A DNA stretch of 35,929 nucleotides, from positions 1 through 35,929 of the forward strand of contig JAGBGT010000119.1 of NCBI GenBank assembly GCA_017935865.1. The letters are read 5' to 3'. The stretch's first letter is position 1. Every line of letters starts with the position of its first letter. The translations under genes and the position numbers were made by a program. The notes below the pieces were generated by a model. The model saw only the letters and a program-made list of their open reading frames with translations. It was not told the DNA's origin and made no database searches. Of the stretch, positions 1 to 7,422 are shown piece by piece. This stretch comes from Ruminococcus sp. (lineage in GTDB: Bacteria; Bacillota; Clostridia; Oscillospirales; Ruminococcaceae).

Positions 1-1
1 C

Positions 2-32
2 TTTTCCAACAGTCCACTGGACTGTTGGAAAA
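2..32. repeat. 31-nt near-perfect palindrome
   Basis: Two 15-base arms (2-16 and 18-32) are exact reverse complements around a single central C at 17. The left arm begins with TTTT and the right arm ends with AAAA, so on either strand the transcript would form a strong stem preceded by U and followed by A. It does not look like a simple one-way terminator because the trailing run on each strand is A. It sits directly beside the hairpin array and may be its boundary. The window edge prevents seeing what lies to the left. Confidence 0.7.
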
Positions 33-322
33 TTCACCCTTTGCGGAGCGCCTGAAGGCTGCGTCGACCTGCGGTCGACCTTGGGACTCTGTCCCAAACC
101 CTGCCAGAGGCGCTGCCTCTGGACTCTGCAAAAGGGGCATTGCCCCTTTTGAAACCCGGTGTTATCGGCTTCGCCGATATGGGGCGCTGCCCCAAACCCT
201 GCCAGAGGCGCTGCCTCTGGACTCTGCCAAAGGGACATTGTCTCTTTGGAAACCCGGTTTTATCGGCTGCGCCGATATGAGGCACTGCCCCATATTCCTT
301 TGGAAACCCGGTGATTGTCAGA
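33..322 (+). repeat. Array of short GC-rich hairpins (left copy)
   Basis: A run of back-to-back short inverted repeats separated by conserved linkers (ACCCTG, ACTCTG, GAAACCCGGT). Visible stems include GTCGACC/GGTCGAC (63-79), TTGGGAC/GTCCCAA (81-97), CCAGAGGC/GCCTCTGG (104-122), AAAAGGGGCA/TGCCCCTTTT (130-150), ATCGGC/GCCGAT (164-178), TGGGGC/GCCCCA (180-194), a second CCAGAGGC stem (202-220), AAAGGGACA/TGTCTCTTT (about 229-246) and a second ATCGGC stem (263-277). Part of the series is duplicated within the array. The same series recurs inverted at 35746-35920. Open reading frames through it are artefacts of the repeats. Its function is unknown. It fills the stretch downstream of the LCP gene, so it could also end that transcript. 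Confidence 0.85.
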
Positions 323-326
323 GTTC

Positions 327-1619
327 CTAATCATCAAAAACTTCGTCTTTCAACATATAGTAATTCGCGTCAAAATCGTCGATGATAAGCGCATCTCCGC
401 TGGGTGTCGAGTCGCCGTGGAACGAATTTTCCGCCGGAACTTGCAGCTTCTGTATGTCATATCCGAAAAGGAACGGCACGCGCAGTGAAAGCATATACAG
501 CTCGCCGGTCGTCATATTCGTTGTAACATTCGGCAGCACTTCGTCGGACACCTGCGAAATAACCGACGGGCCGATGTCCTTTACTTTGTTGAAAATCATC
601 TCGATAACCTTGCGCTGGCGTTCGGTACGCTCGAAATCAGCATTTCCCACATAACGTATACGCGCATAGGAAAGCGCCTGTTTGCCGTTCAGCTTGATCT
701 TGCCGTCATCGTCAACGTCCAGCAGATCGTCAAGAGCATCGTCGCCCATAAGCCCGTTGACCTCTGCCTGCAAAATTGTGTTTATCTCGCGTATTTCCGC
801 CTCGCTCACGTCGATCTCGATACCTCCCACTGCATCCACGATGTTGGCAAAGGAGACGAAGTCAACAGCGGCATAGTTGTCGATTTTTATGCCAAAATTT
901 GCCTCAATGGTGTCCATTACCAGGTCTGCGCCGCCGTAGGAGTACGAGGCGTTCAGCTTATCCCAGCCGTATTCCGGGATATCCACGTAGCAGTCGCGCA
1001 TAAACGACGTCAGCGTTATCTCGTCTGTACGCTTGTTGATCGAAACAAGCATCATTGTATCGGAACGTCCTCTTTCGCCTCCGCGGCTGTCAGAGCCGAT
1101 AAGGAGGACGTTAGTCACATAGCTGCGCGAAATAGCGCCTCCCGTCCTGTTTCTGTCGCCGGATTCCACGTATTCAAGCTTTTTTATCAGGCTCAGCGAT
1201 GCGCAGGAATAAACGCCGAAAATTATCAGGAACAGAATTATCAAGACCAGCAGAATCCTTGTCAGTATTCGCCAGATAAGCGGCTTTTTTCTCTTCCGTT
1301 TCTTCTTTTTCGGAGGAGGTGCGGCGGACTGCCGTCTTGGCGGCTCGCGGTATTCGTCCCGGTAAGGGCGAGCCGGCTGACCGTATTCGCCGCGGTTATC
1401 CGTGGACGGTCTGTGATACGGCTGTCCATAGCCCTCCCGGTATCCCGGAGCGTCAGGCTGCCGGTAATATTCCCGGGGCGCTGATGTACGCTGCTGAGGT
1501 GCGGCAGGGCGGCTTTCCGTCCGCCTGCTGTTCATTCTTTCCGCATAGGCGGCACGTTCACGCGGGTCTATATAAATGGTACTGGTGTTTTCGTTGTCGG
1601 AGTTTGTTCTCTTTGACAT
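327..1619 (-). CDS. LytR-CpsA-Psr (LCP) family protein
   Basis: Probable membrane-anchored transferase that attaches undecaprenyl-linked wall polymers to peptidoglycan, the established role of LCP proteins. The 430-residue product has a cytoplasmic tail of about 110 residues rich in Pro, Tyr, Arg and Gln, a Lys/Arg patch (104-112), one membrane segment (about 114-138) and an extracellular LCP domain (from about 167). LCP hallmarks are visible: GSDSRGGERGRSDTMM near 175-190 with the conserved Arg and Asp residues, SFMRDCYVDIP, and the late YARIRY...DFERTERQR motif. The ATG at 1619 is chosen because AAAGGAAGTG lies just upstream; a longer frame starting at 1664 would overlap the preceding gene. 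It is the last gene of the rlmB operon, 16 bases after the P-type ATPase-like gene. The polymer it handles cannot be told from sequence. Confidence 0.9.
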   Translation of the reverse strand: MSKRTNSDNENTSTIYIDPRERAAYAERMNSRRTESRPAAPQQRTSAPREYYRQPDAPGYREGYGQPYHRPSTDNRGEYGQPARPYRDEYREPPRRQSAAPPPKKKKRKRKKPLIWRILTRILLVLIILFLIIFGVYSCASLSLIKKLEYVESGDRNRTGGAISRSYVTNVLLIGSDSRGGERGRSDTMMLVSINKRTDEITLTSFMRDCYVDIPEYGWDKLNASYSYGGADLVMDTIEANFGIKIDNYAAVDFVSFANIVDAVGGIEIDVSEAEIREINTILQAEVNGLMGDDALDDLLDVDDDGKIKLNGKQALSYARIRYVGNADFERTERQRKVIEMIFNKVKDIGPSVISQVSDEVLPNVTTNMTTGELYMLSLRVPFLFGYDIQKLQVPAENSFHGDSTPSGDALIIDDFDANYYMLKDEVFDD

Positions 1620-1635
1620 TGTTTCACTTCCTTTA

Positions 1636-4143
1636 TCAGGACAGCTTTTTCGCTCCTGCGGCAAAGCAGGTGAGCGCCGTGCAGATAAGGTTATATATTA
1701 TCATTGCGGTAGCTGACATATACATATAATCAAATTCAAACGCCTTTGACAGGATTAGCAGCATGGAAAGCCCGAATCCCAGCAGAATTGATGCCGCCTG
1801 GAATATAAGCGCCGTTATGGCTGAGGCGTGGACCTTTTTGATTCCCAGTATAAGCTGTGCCATTGAGCTGAATTTTCCCGTACACGCCATAGATGCGCTG
1901 ATGCTCTCGGATTTTCTCGTTTCGATATCGAAATCCTGGTGAAGCTTATGGGGAAGGACTTTTACCATACCGGAGGGTATGCCAAGCGCGCTGGCTATCC
2001 GATTCTGGGTGATAAACGGATCGACTGTTTTGACGATAATGCAGATCTTCTTTTTTGTCAGTCTTTCCGCCCAGATCTTCACCGACCTTGCACCGGAAAC
2101 GTCAACCACGAACATTGCCGCAAGATTGCCGGAAATAGACAGATATACGGCGTCACGCCCCTGAGCGTAGTCGGCTTCCTGGGATTTTGTGGGCAGTCCC
2201 TCGATATTGTGTGCAAGCATAAGCTCGCGGCTTCCCAGGAGAACGCGGCGGTTCTTTATCCAGCCGCACAGCCCCATATCCTCCTCGCAGGAGAAATTGT
2301 CGATTTTATACAGCAGATCCTCTTTGCCCTCGATAATGTCGGCGAAAAGCTGCGTCATCAGACTCTTTCCGTGGTAAGCCAGGCTTGCGGCGTCTAAAAA
2401 GGCTTCGTCGGGTTTGGTGTTGGAAAAGACTTTTATTCCGCCGAGCTTAATGCTGCCTGTCGGGAAGAGCGTATCCGCCGAGGCAAGAACGGAGTTAGTG
2501 TCGTAAAGATCGTCCACACTCTGGTAGCCCAGCAGGATGCCTTTATTTTTCAGCGTCTGCTTTGAGACCTTTTCAAGGGGAATATTGGCGGCAAAGGGAA
2601 TGGCGATGCAGGAGCTTGCACATATCAGCATACTGAAAATGGAGAATCCGAAAGCCGCGGCAGCTCCTCCGAAAAATGTTCCCATGCGGACAAATGTCAC
2701 AAAAAGGGCTGTGACCGCCGAGATAACAAGGCATATCGGCGCTGCACGGCGGCAGAAGCTGTCGGTAATGTCCGAGGAATAGGTGTACCTGAGAAAATCG
2801 GTCAGGTAGTCTGTAGGTCTCATGGCGGCGAGAATGGGAAAATCTCCCAGAGTGCCTCTGGTAAGCCGCTCCGCGCGTTCCTCGTCCTTGACGTAGACAA
2901 CGCCGTGTCTGTCGAAATTCTTGGAGACGAAGTTGAAATTCCGCTTCGCCCTCTTCATTATCAGAAGTTTGCCCACCGCGTTAAAGAGCAGCGCTAAAAT
3001 TCCCACGGGCATATAAATATGGATAGTTTCCGCCTGCGCCATGTCCCTTGCTCCGAATGCGGCAAGGAGACCTGCGAGGCAGCTTACGGCGGTTATCGCT
3101 GTCATGGAGTCGCCGTCTGCCCTGAGCCTGACCAGATTCCGGAAGCCCTTGGTGATAACGGGTATGGAATAGACCAGGGATAGCACGCCTAAAACCAGGT
3201 GCGCGATCAGATATGTGGTAATGCTGTTGATGCTGAGAAAGCTCAGTATCGGCAGGTCAAACCGGCTGCAAACAGTCATATACAGGCTGAGAAACGCCGT
3301 CAGGAAGAGGACTGCAACCCGGTTTGAAATTGTATTTTTCAGCTCGTAGATATCCCGTCCCACGTCCTGAACGTCGCCGTAGTAGTTGAAATCCACGATA
3401 CGCTTGGTGCGTTTGCTTTTTGTCTGGAGTCGGGTGTATTCCTCCACATCCCTGGGTACATGGACGTCCAGGGACTTCTCGTCGATTTTCTCCCTTCCGC
3501 TGAGATCGAGCCGCGTGGTCTCACTTCTCGGCGTGGGAGAAACCGGTCTTGCCGCATTAGCTGCCTCTCTGGAGGGCACGATATCCGTCAGAAATTTTCT
3601 GTTCTCCGGATCTTCCGCCTCGTTGATTATCTCAACTCTGCTCCTTTTCTTCTTGCTGAACTCCGGGGGCGTATACATATACTCGCCGTCGGGAGTTTCC
3701 TTTGAGTAGGTGCGCTTTTCTCGGGTATGACTGCGCTTTTTCTTTTTCGTCTTTTTTTCCTTTTCGGCTTCCCTGGCTCTTGTAGAGTCAGCCATTCTCC
3801 TGATTTTCGGAGCACCCTCCGGCGGCATTGCCGGGGCTTCCGAGGTGTCGGAGTAAACCAGATTAATACCCTCAGCGTCTGCGAAGGCTGCTTTTTTAGC
3901 GGAACGCTCCGCCGGGCTTATCTCATTGTTGGCGAAGGTTTTTTCCTCGCTGTCAAAAAGCTCCTTCTTCTCATGGGAGACGGCGGCAGGTCTTGGAGCT
4001 CCCTCCGCCTTTTTTTTGTCAGCGACGGCGGAAATAACGATCTTCCGTGCGTCGGCTCTCCCGACATGGGCGGATGATGTATCGTCGGGGTCGGGCTTAT
4101 ATTCGTTGAGAATGTCCTCAAGGGAGAGCTTGCTGTCAGACAT
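1636..4143 (-). CDS. P-type ATPase-like membrane protein lacking catalytic motifs
   Basis: Large membrane protein of 835 residues whose C-terminal two thirds follow the P-type ATPase plan but whose catalytic motifs are gone. Residues 1-265 are charged and low in hydrophobicity, with Lys/Arg runs (about 130-147). Hydrophobic segments follow at about 275-295, 308-330, 345-365, 378-397, 466-487 and 490-517, with a final pair at about 775-830. The stretch ASSCIAIPFAANIPLEK resembles the metal-pump Cys-Pro-Cys helix, and NKGILLGYQSVDDLYDTNSV resembles the lead-in to the phosphorylation loop. Where DKTGTLT is expected, the sequence reads ASADTLF (about 554-560). Where TGDN is expected it reads KTVD, and no GDGIND motif is present. 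Transport activity is therefore unlikely; a scaffold or sensor role is my inference. The ATG at 4143, preceded by GGGGTGAG, overlaps the rlmB stop by 8 bases; a GTG at 4152 is possible. Divergent pump is the alternative reading. Confidence 0.75.
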   Translation of the reverse strand: MSDSKLSLEDILNEYKPDPDDTSSAHVGRADARKIVISAVADKKKAEGAPRPAAVSHEKKELFDSEEKTFANNEISPAERSAKKAAFADAEGINLVYSDTSEAPAMPPEGAPKIRRMADSTRAREAEKEKKTKKKKRSHTREKRTYSKETPDGEYMYTPPEFSKKKRSRVEIINEAEDPENRKFLTDIVPSREAANAARPVSPTPRSETTRLDLSGREKIDEKSLDVHVPRDVEEYTRLQTKSKRTKRIVDFNYYGDVQDVGRDIYELKNTISNRVAVLFLTAFLSLYMTVCSRFDLPILSFLSINSITTYLIAHLVLGVLSLVYSIPVITKGFRNLVRLRADGDSMTAITAVSCLAGLLAAFGARDMAQAETIHIYMPVGILALLFNAVGKLLIMKRAKRNFNFVSKNFDRHGVVYVKDEERAERLTRGTLGDFPILAAMRPTDYLTDFLRYTYSSDITDSFCRRAAPICLVISAVTALFVTFVRMGTFFGGAAAAFGFSIFSMLICASSCIAIPFAANIPLEKVSKQTLKNKGILLGYQSVDDLYDTNSVLASADTLFPTGSIKLGGIKVFSNTKPDEAFLDAASLAYHGKSLMTQLFADIIEGKEDLLYKIDNFSCEEDMGLCGWIKNRRVLLGSRELMLAHNIEGLPTKSQEADYAQGRDAVYLSISGNLAAMFVVDVSGARSVKIWAERLTKKKICIIVKTVDPFITQNRIASALGIPSGMVKVLPHKLHQDFDIETRKSESISASMACTGKFSSMAQLILGIKKVHASAITALIFQAASILLGFGLSMLLILSKAFEFDYMYMSATAMIIYNLICTALTCFAAGAKKLS

Positions 4144-4939
4144 TTTTCTCACCCCGGCTTTCCGCGTTTCGCTGGCGCAGTATTTCGTACATGAAAATTC
4201 CGGCAGCTACAGAGGCGTTCAGGGAATTTATTTTTCCCAGCATTGGCAGTTTTATCATGAAATCGCATCTTTCACGTATGAGCCTGCTGATGCCGAATCC
4301 CTCCGAGCCGATAACAAGACCGCAGCTTCCGGTGAGATCCGTTTGGGTGTACTCACTTCCGGAGGCGTCGGTGCCGTATATCCACACGCCTGCTTTTTTC
4401 AGCTTATCAATTGCTGCGGCGAGATTTGTAACGCGTGCGACAGGCACATAGCTTGCCGCTCCGGCGGAGGTCTTGAAAACGGTTGCGTTAAGCCCTGCGC
4501 TATGCCGTTTTGGGACGATTATTCCGTCCGCGCCGGAGGTTTCGGCGGTACGGATTATCGCGCCCAGGTTATGGGGATCTTCTATCTCGTCGCATATGAT
4601 GATAAATGGCTTAGTTCCCTTTTTTTCCGAAACGGCAAGGATGTCCTCCACGGAGACATATTCCGCGCAGGCGCCAACTGCCGCAACGCCCTGATGTGAT
4701 GCGCCGCCGGACATTTTCGACAGCTTCTCCTCCCGGACGTCCTTTACAGGAATGCCCTTTTCCTTGGCGAGTCTGCGGATTACCCCCAGACTTCCGCCGT
4801 TTCCGTCTATGTAGATCGTATCGAGGTTCGCACCTGATTTCAGCGCCTCGATAACCGGATTTCGTCCACAGATTATATTGTCTCCAAGATCATTTTCTCT
4901 TTGTTCTTTGTTTTTTCTATCTTTTATTTCTTTTTCCAT
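4136..4939 (-). CDS. rlmB: 23S rRNA (guanosine-2'-O)-methyltransferase, RlmB/TrmH family
   Basis: SPOUT-class methyltransferase of 267 residues. The family member RlmB methylates the 2'-O of G2251 in the peptidyl-transferase loop of 23S rRNA using SAM; the exact target here is inferred from family. An N-terminal substrate-binding domain (GRNPVIEALKSG, near residue 25-37) precedes the catalytic domain. That domain has the three SPOUT motifs: DPHNLGAIIRTAE, LVIGSEGFGISRLI and LPMLGKINSLNASVAAGI, which form the trefoil-knot cofactor site. The start at 4939 has AAGGAG seven bases upstream; the longer frame to 5008 would include the 5' leader. It opens a three-gene operon, overlapping the P-type ATPase-like gene. 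The combination with that gene and an LCP gene is unusual in function, though overlap suggests translational coupling. Confidence 0.93.
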   Translation of the reverse strand: MEKEIKDRKNKEQRENDLGDNIICGRNPVIEALKSGANLDTIYIDGNGGSLGVIRRLAKEKGIPVKDVREEKLSKMSGGASHQGVAAVGACAEYVSVEDILAVSEKKGTKPFIIICDEIEDPHNLGAIIRTAETSGADGIIVPKRHSAGLNATVFKTSAGAASYVPVARVTNLAAAIDKLKKAGVWIYGTDASGSEYTQTDLTGSCGLVIGSEGFGISRLIRERCDFMIKLPMLGKINSLNASVAAGIFMYEILRQRNAESRGEKNV

Positions 4940-5035
4940 TTTTTGACTCCTTAGGAACTGTCCAAATAAAGGCAGCGCTGCGCTGGATCTATGTGTACAG
5001 CTCCTCAATATTAAAGCACAGAGGCTTTACCTAAT

Positions 5036-5064
5036 ATTATATCATTTTTTCTGCGGAATTACAA
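5036..5064 (-). promoter_or_regulatory. Promoter of the rlmB operon
   Basis: Read on the minus strand: -35 TTGTAA (5059-5064), 17-base spacer, -10 TATAAT (5036-5041). It lies about 100 bases upstream of rlmB. The remainder of 4940-5163 is AT-rich and holds no gene that I can support. Confidence 0.7.
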
Positions 5065-5163
5065 TAGCAAAAACGTATTTTTTATAATTTTCCAGGAAAA
5101 ATTTATCCCCGCTGCCGTTGCAGATTTGGGGCAACAGCAGCGAGGATGTTCACAGGCTTACGC

Positions 5164-7083
5164 CTATTTTCTTTTATGCTCGGATTTGTCGGAATACATA
5201 TTTTCGTCGGCAATACGTATCATATCGTCAAGACCGTTGTATTCCTGCATCGGTTTTGCAGAGCAGCCGATACTTGCATGGACGGTATACGGCTTGTCAG
5301 ACTTTTTGTTGTAGTCGCTGAGAAATCCCAGAAATCTGCTCTTGAACTCAGTAAAATATTCTCCGGCGTCGTCGGACGGAATAATTGCCGCAACGCAGAA
5401 TTCGTCGCCTCCGAAGCGGGCGCATATCTCTCCCTGAACTGAGCTGCTGACCAGAGCGCGTCCGACTGTGATTATAGCGTTATCGCCCTCCTGGTGACCG
5501 AAGTTGTCGTTTATGTATTTCAGCTCGTCCAGATCTGCCGAAATAACCACTACAGCGCGGGACTTTTTACTGTCAACGATCATCCGGTTGCTGAAACTCT
5601 CAAAGAATCCGCGGCGGTTGTAGAGTCCGGTCATAAAATCGCGCTGGGACATGAGATGAAGCTCGTTGTTTGCGCGCACAAGCTGTTCGTTTATCCGGCG
5701 TATCTGTATTCTTCCGTGAAAATTTCCCAATGAGGAACAGATCGCGTTCATGAGAATGTGTACTTTCTGATATTGGTCTATATCTATTTCCGGCTGAAAA
5801 ACACAGTAGCCCATTACCATGTCGATAAAGTGTATCGTGCAGACGATTATCGGGTCTTCCCTCTCGGTTATCATGTCATACCGGGGGATCAGCTCCGATA
5901 CCGGAAGCGAGCAAGGTTCAAAATCACGCCAGAAATAGCGGTTATAGATTATGTCGACATTCTCGCTGAAGGACTTTTCGCCCTTATGATATGTTCCGTA
6001 GCTCGACGCATCAAAAATATCGTCGTTCAGGGCAAATACGTTGGTGTGCAGCCTGAATTTGTCTATCAGGATAGAAGGCAGCTCGTCAATGTCGTTCATT
6101 TTCGAGATGGACGACTGGATCGTACAGATCAGATCCTGTCTGTCTGCAGAGAGTCTCAGGCGGTCGATGAGAGTCTGCATGGCAAGGTTGATATTTTTTT
6201 CGGTCATGCCCTTGCAGCCGCATGACTGCGATAGGATCATGTGAAATCCGACGGTCTGATTCCTCGGCACCTCCTCTCCGCGTTCCAAAGCGGCAATAGT
6301 ATCAAGAATGAGACGGCTCATTTTTTTGTAATCCTGCTGGCAGGTGGTAAGGTGCGGCAGGTGGTAACTCGCCTGCTCTATACCGTCGAAGCCGGTGATG
6401 ATGCAGTCGCCCGGAATGTTGTAGCCGTGTTTCTGCAAATATCCGCTGGCGGCGATCGCCATAGAATCATTGGCGCAGATAATGGCGTCGGGGAGACTGC
6501 GGTTTTCGATCTCGAACCAGTTCGCCATTACATCAAGAGTAGGCCCGTCCCAGAACTGACCGTATCCGACGTTGCTCTCGTCAAAGGGAAGACCGCAGTC
6601 CTCCAGAGCTTTTTTAAAGGCGGCAGTACGTTCCGCGGAAAAGGGGTTTTCCTCTGCCCCAGTGATAAGAAACAGCTTATGTGCGCCGTGCTCCTCGATA
6701 ACGTGCCGGACCAGCCGCTCGAAAATATCCGCATAGGAGAAAGAGAAGTTATAGCAGCCTTCATACTCTTCATCAATTGTAATTGTCGGGACATTATATT
6801 TCCGGCAGTTGTCAATTATCATCCGGACAATACTCTTCATACAGAGAAAACTTGGAAAAATTATAAGCGCGGAGAGCTTTTCATAAGGGATCAGCCGAAA
6901 AACCGAGGCTTCGCCGTCGTTGTTTGCATTGTTCTGTTCGTACAGATCCGTGCACGAGTTGAAGATCAAAAGACGGAATCCTTTTTTTACAGTCTGTTTA
7001 TTTAATTCTTTGATAAAATTGAAGCGATCCTCGTCGTGTATCGTTGACAGACAGACGCCGATGAGCTTAGGGATGACTGCCAT
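5164..7083 (-). CDS. LacI-type sugar-sensor domain fused to a GGDEF diguanylate cyclase
   Basis: Predicted cytoplasmic diguanylate cyclase of 639 residues with a small-molecule sensor. Residues 1 to about 290 match the periplasmic-binding fold of LacI/GalR regulators (KLIGVCLSTI at the start, DAIICANDSMAIAASGYL, DCIITGFDGIEQA, TTCQQDYKKM). There is no N-terminal DNA-binding helix-turn-helix and no signal peptide or membrane span. A middle region (about 300-455) is of uncertain fold, possibly GAF-like, followed by a helical linker and the MSQRDFMTGLYNRRGF start of the GGDEF domain. The active-site motif GGDEF is intact (558-562). The usual upstream inhibitory RxxD site is absent (VQGE), so product inhibition may be weak. 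The start is supported by GAGGAGGTGGAG. Ligand unknown; a carbohydrate is plausible because the sensor fold is LacI-like. Confidence 0.88.
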   Translation of the reverse strand: MAVIPKLIGVCLSTIHDEDRFNFIKELNKQTVKKGFRLLIFNSCTDLYEQNNANNDGEASVFRLIPYEKLSALIIFPSFLCMKSIVRMIIDNCRKYNVPTITIDEEYEGCYNFSFSYADIFERLVRHVIEEHGAHKLFLITGAEENPFSAERTAAFKKALEDCGLPFDESNVGYGQFWDGPTLDVMANWFEIENRSLPDAIICANDSMAIAASGYLQKHGYNIPGDCIITGFDGIEQASYHLPHLTTCQQDYKKMSRLILDTIAALERGEEVPRNQTVGFHMILSQSCGCKGMTEKNINLAMQTLIDRLRLSADRQDLICTIQSSISKMNDIDELPSILIDKFRLHTNVFALNDDIFDASSYGTYHKGEKSFSENVDIIYNRYFWRDFEPCSLPVSELIPRYDMITEREDPIIVCTIHFIDMVMGYCVFQPEIDIDQYQKVHILMNAICSSLGNFHGRIQIRRINEQLVRANNELHLMSQRDFMTGLYNRRGFFESFSNRMIVDSKKSRAVVVISADLDELKYINDNFGHQEGDNAIITVGRALVSSSVQGEICARFGGDEFCVAAIIPSDDAGEYFTEFKSRFLGFLSDYNKKSDKPYTVHASIGCSAKPMQEYNGLDDMIRIADENMYSDKSEHKRK

Positions 7084-7132
7084 ACTCCACCTCCTCTGTA
7101 AAGAAAATGCGAATCTCTGCTTTCCATGTTCT

Positions 7133-7161
7133 ATTTTACCACATTATTATCCAAAAGTAAA
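7133..7161 (-). promoter_or_regulatory. Promoter of the sensor-GGDEF gene
   Basis: Minus strand: -35 TTTACT (7156-7161), 17-base spacer, -10 TAAAAT (7133-7138), about 50 bases upstream of the start codon. It faces the carboxypeptidase promoter across an AT-rich region of about 145 bases. Confidence 0.6.
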
Positions 7162-7228
7162 GACCTTTTTGGAAATATTTACAGAGAGTTAAAAAACAAA
7201 ACAATAGTTATAATGCTGTAAAAGAAAC

Positions 7229-7245
7229 TTGTGAGATATTCACAA
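7229..7245. promoter_or_regulatory. TTGTGA-N5-TCACAA inverted repeat in divergent intergenic region
   Basis: TTGTGA (7229-7234) and TCACAA (7240-7245) form a perfect inverted repeat with a 5-base gap. It lies between the two divergent promoters. Two direct repeats of ATATGTGAA follow near 7270-7290. The half-sites resemble Crp/Fnr-family operators, though those usually have a 6-base gap. The whole stretch 7084-7422 holds no gene. Confidence 0.4.
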
Positions 7246-7304
7246 AAACAATTGGAATTATTTGTTGAAAATATGTGAATGATATGTGAAATTTTGAAAA
7301 CGAC

Positions 7305-7333
7305 TTTACAACGGGGAATAAAGGTGGTATAAT
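7305..7333 (+). promoter_or_regulatory. Promoter of the VanY-type carboxypeptidase gene
   Basis: -35 TTTACA (7305-7310), 17-base spacer, -10 TATAAT (7328-7333). Predicted transcription starts near 7340, giving a leader of about 80 bases. Confidence 0.8.
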
Positions 7334-7349
7334 TAACTGTGTACAGATA

Positions 7350-7375
7350 TGACCTGACTGCGCATCCGCAGGTCA
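7350..7375 (+). promoter_or_regulatory. Leader stem-loop, possible attenuator
   Basis: TGACCTG (7350-7356) pairs with CAGGTCA (7369-7375) across a 12-base loop, followed by GTTTTG. It starts about ten bases after the predicted transcription start. The short stem and short T run make it at best a weak terminator. Confidence 0.35.
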
Positions 7376-7422
7376 GTTTTGTGCATCATAGAAAGAGAGA
7401 AAATAAGCTGGAGATGATAATT

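Noticed and set aside
33-322. CRISPR array
   Set aside because: Repeat units are contiguous hairpins with conserved linkers; there are no equal-length unique spacers and no cas genes.
25-330. Open reading frames running through the left hairpin array
   Set aside because: Codons follow the repeat structure on both strands, with no ribosome site or recognisable protein; the same happens in the right array.
3926-4699. 257-codon open frame antisense to rlmB and the P-type ATPase-like gene
   Set aside because: Crosses the boundary of two well supported minus-strand genes and reads as low-quality protein.
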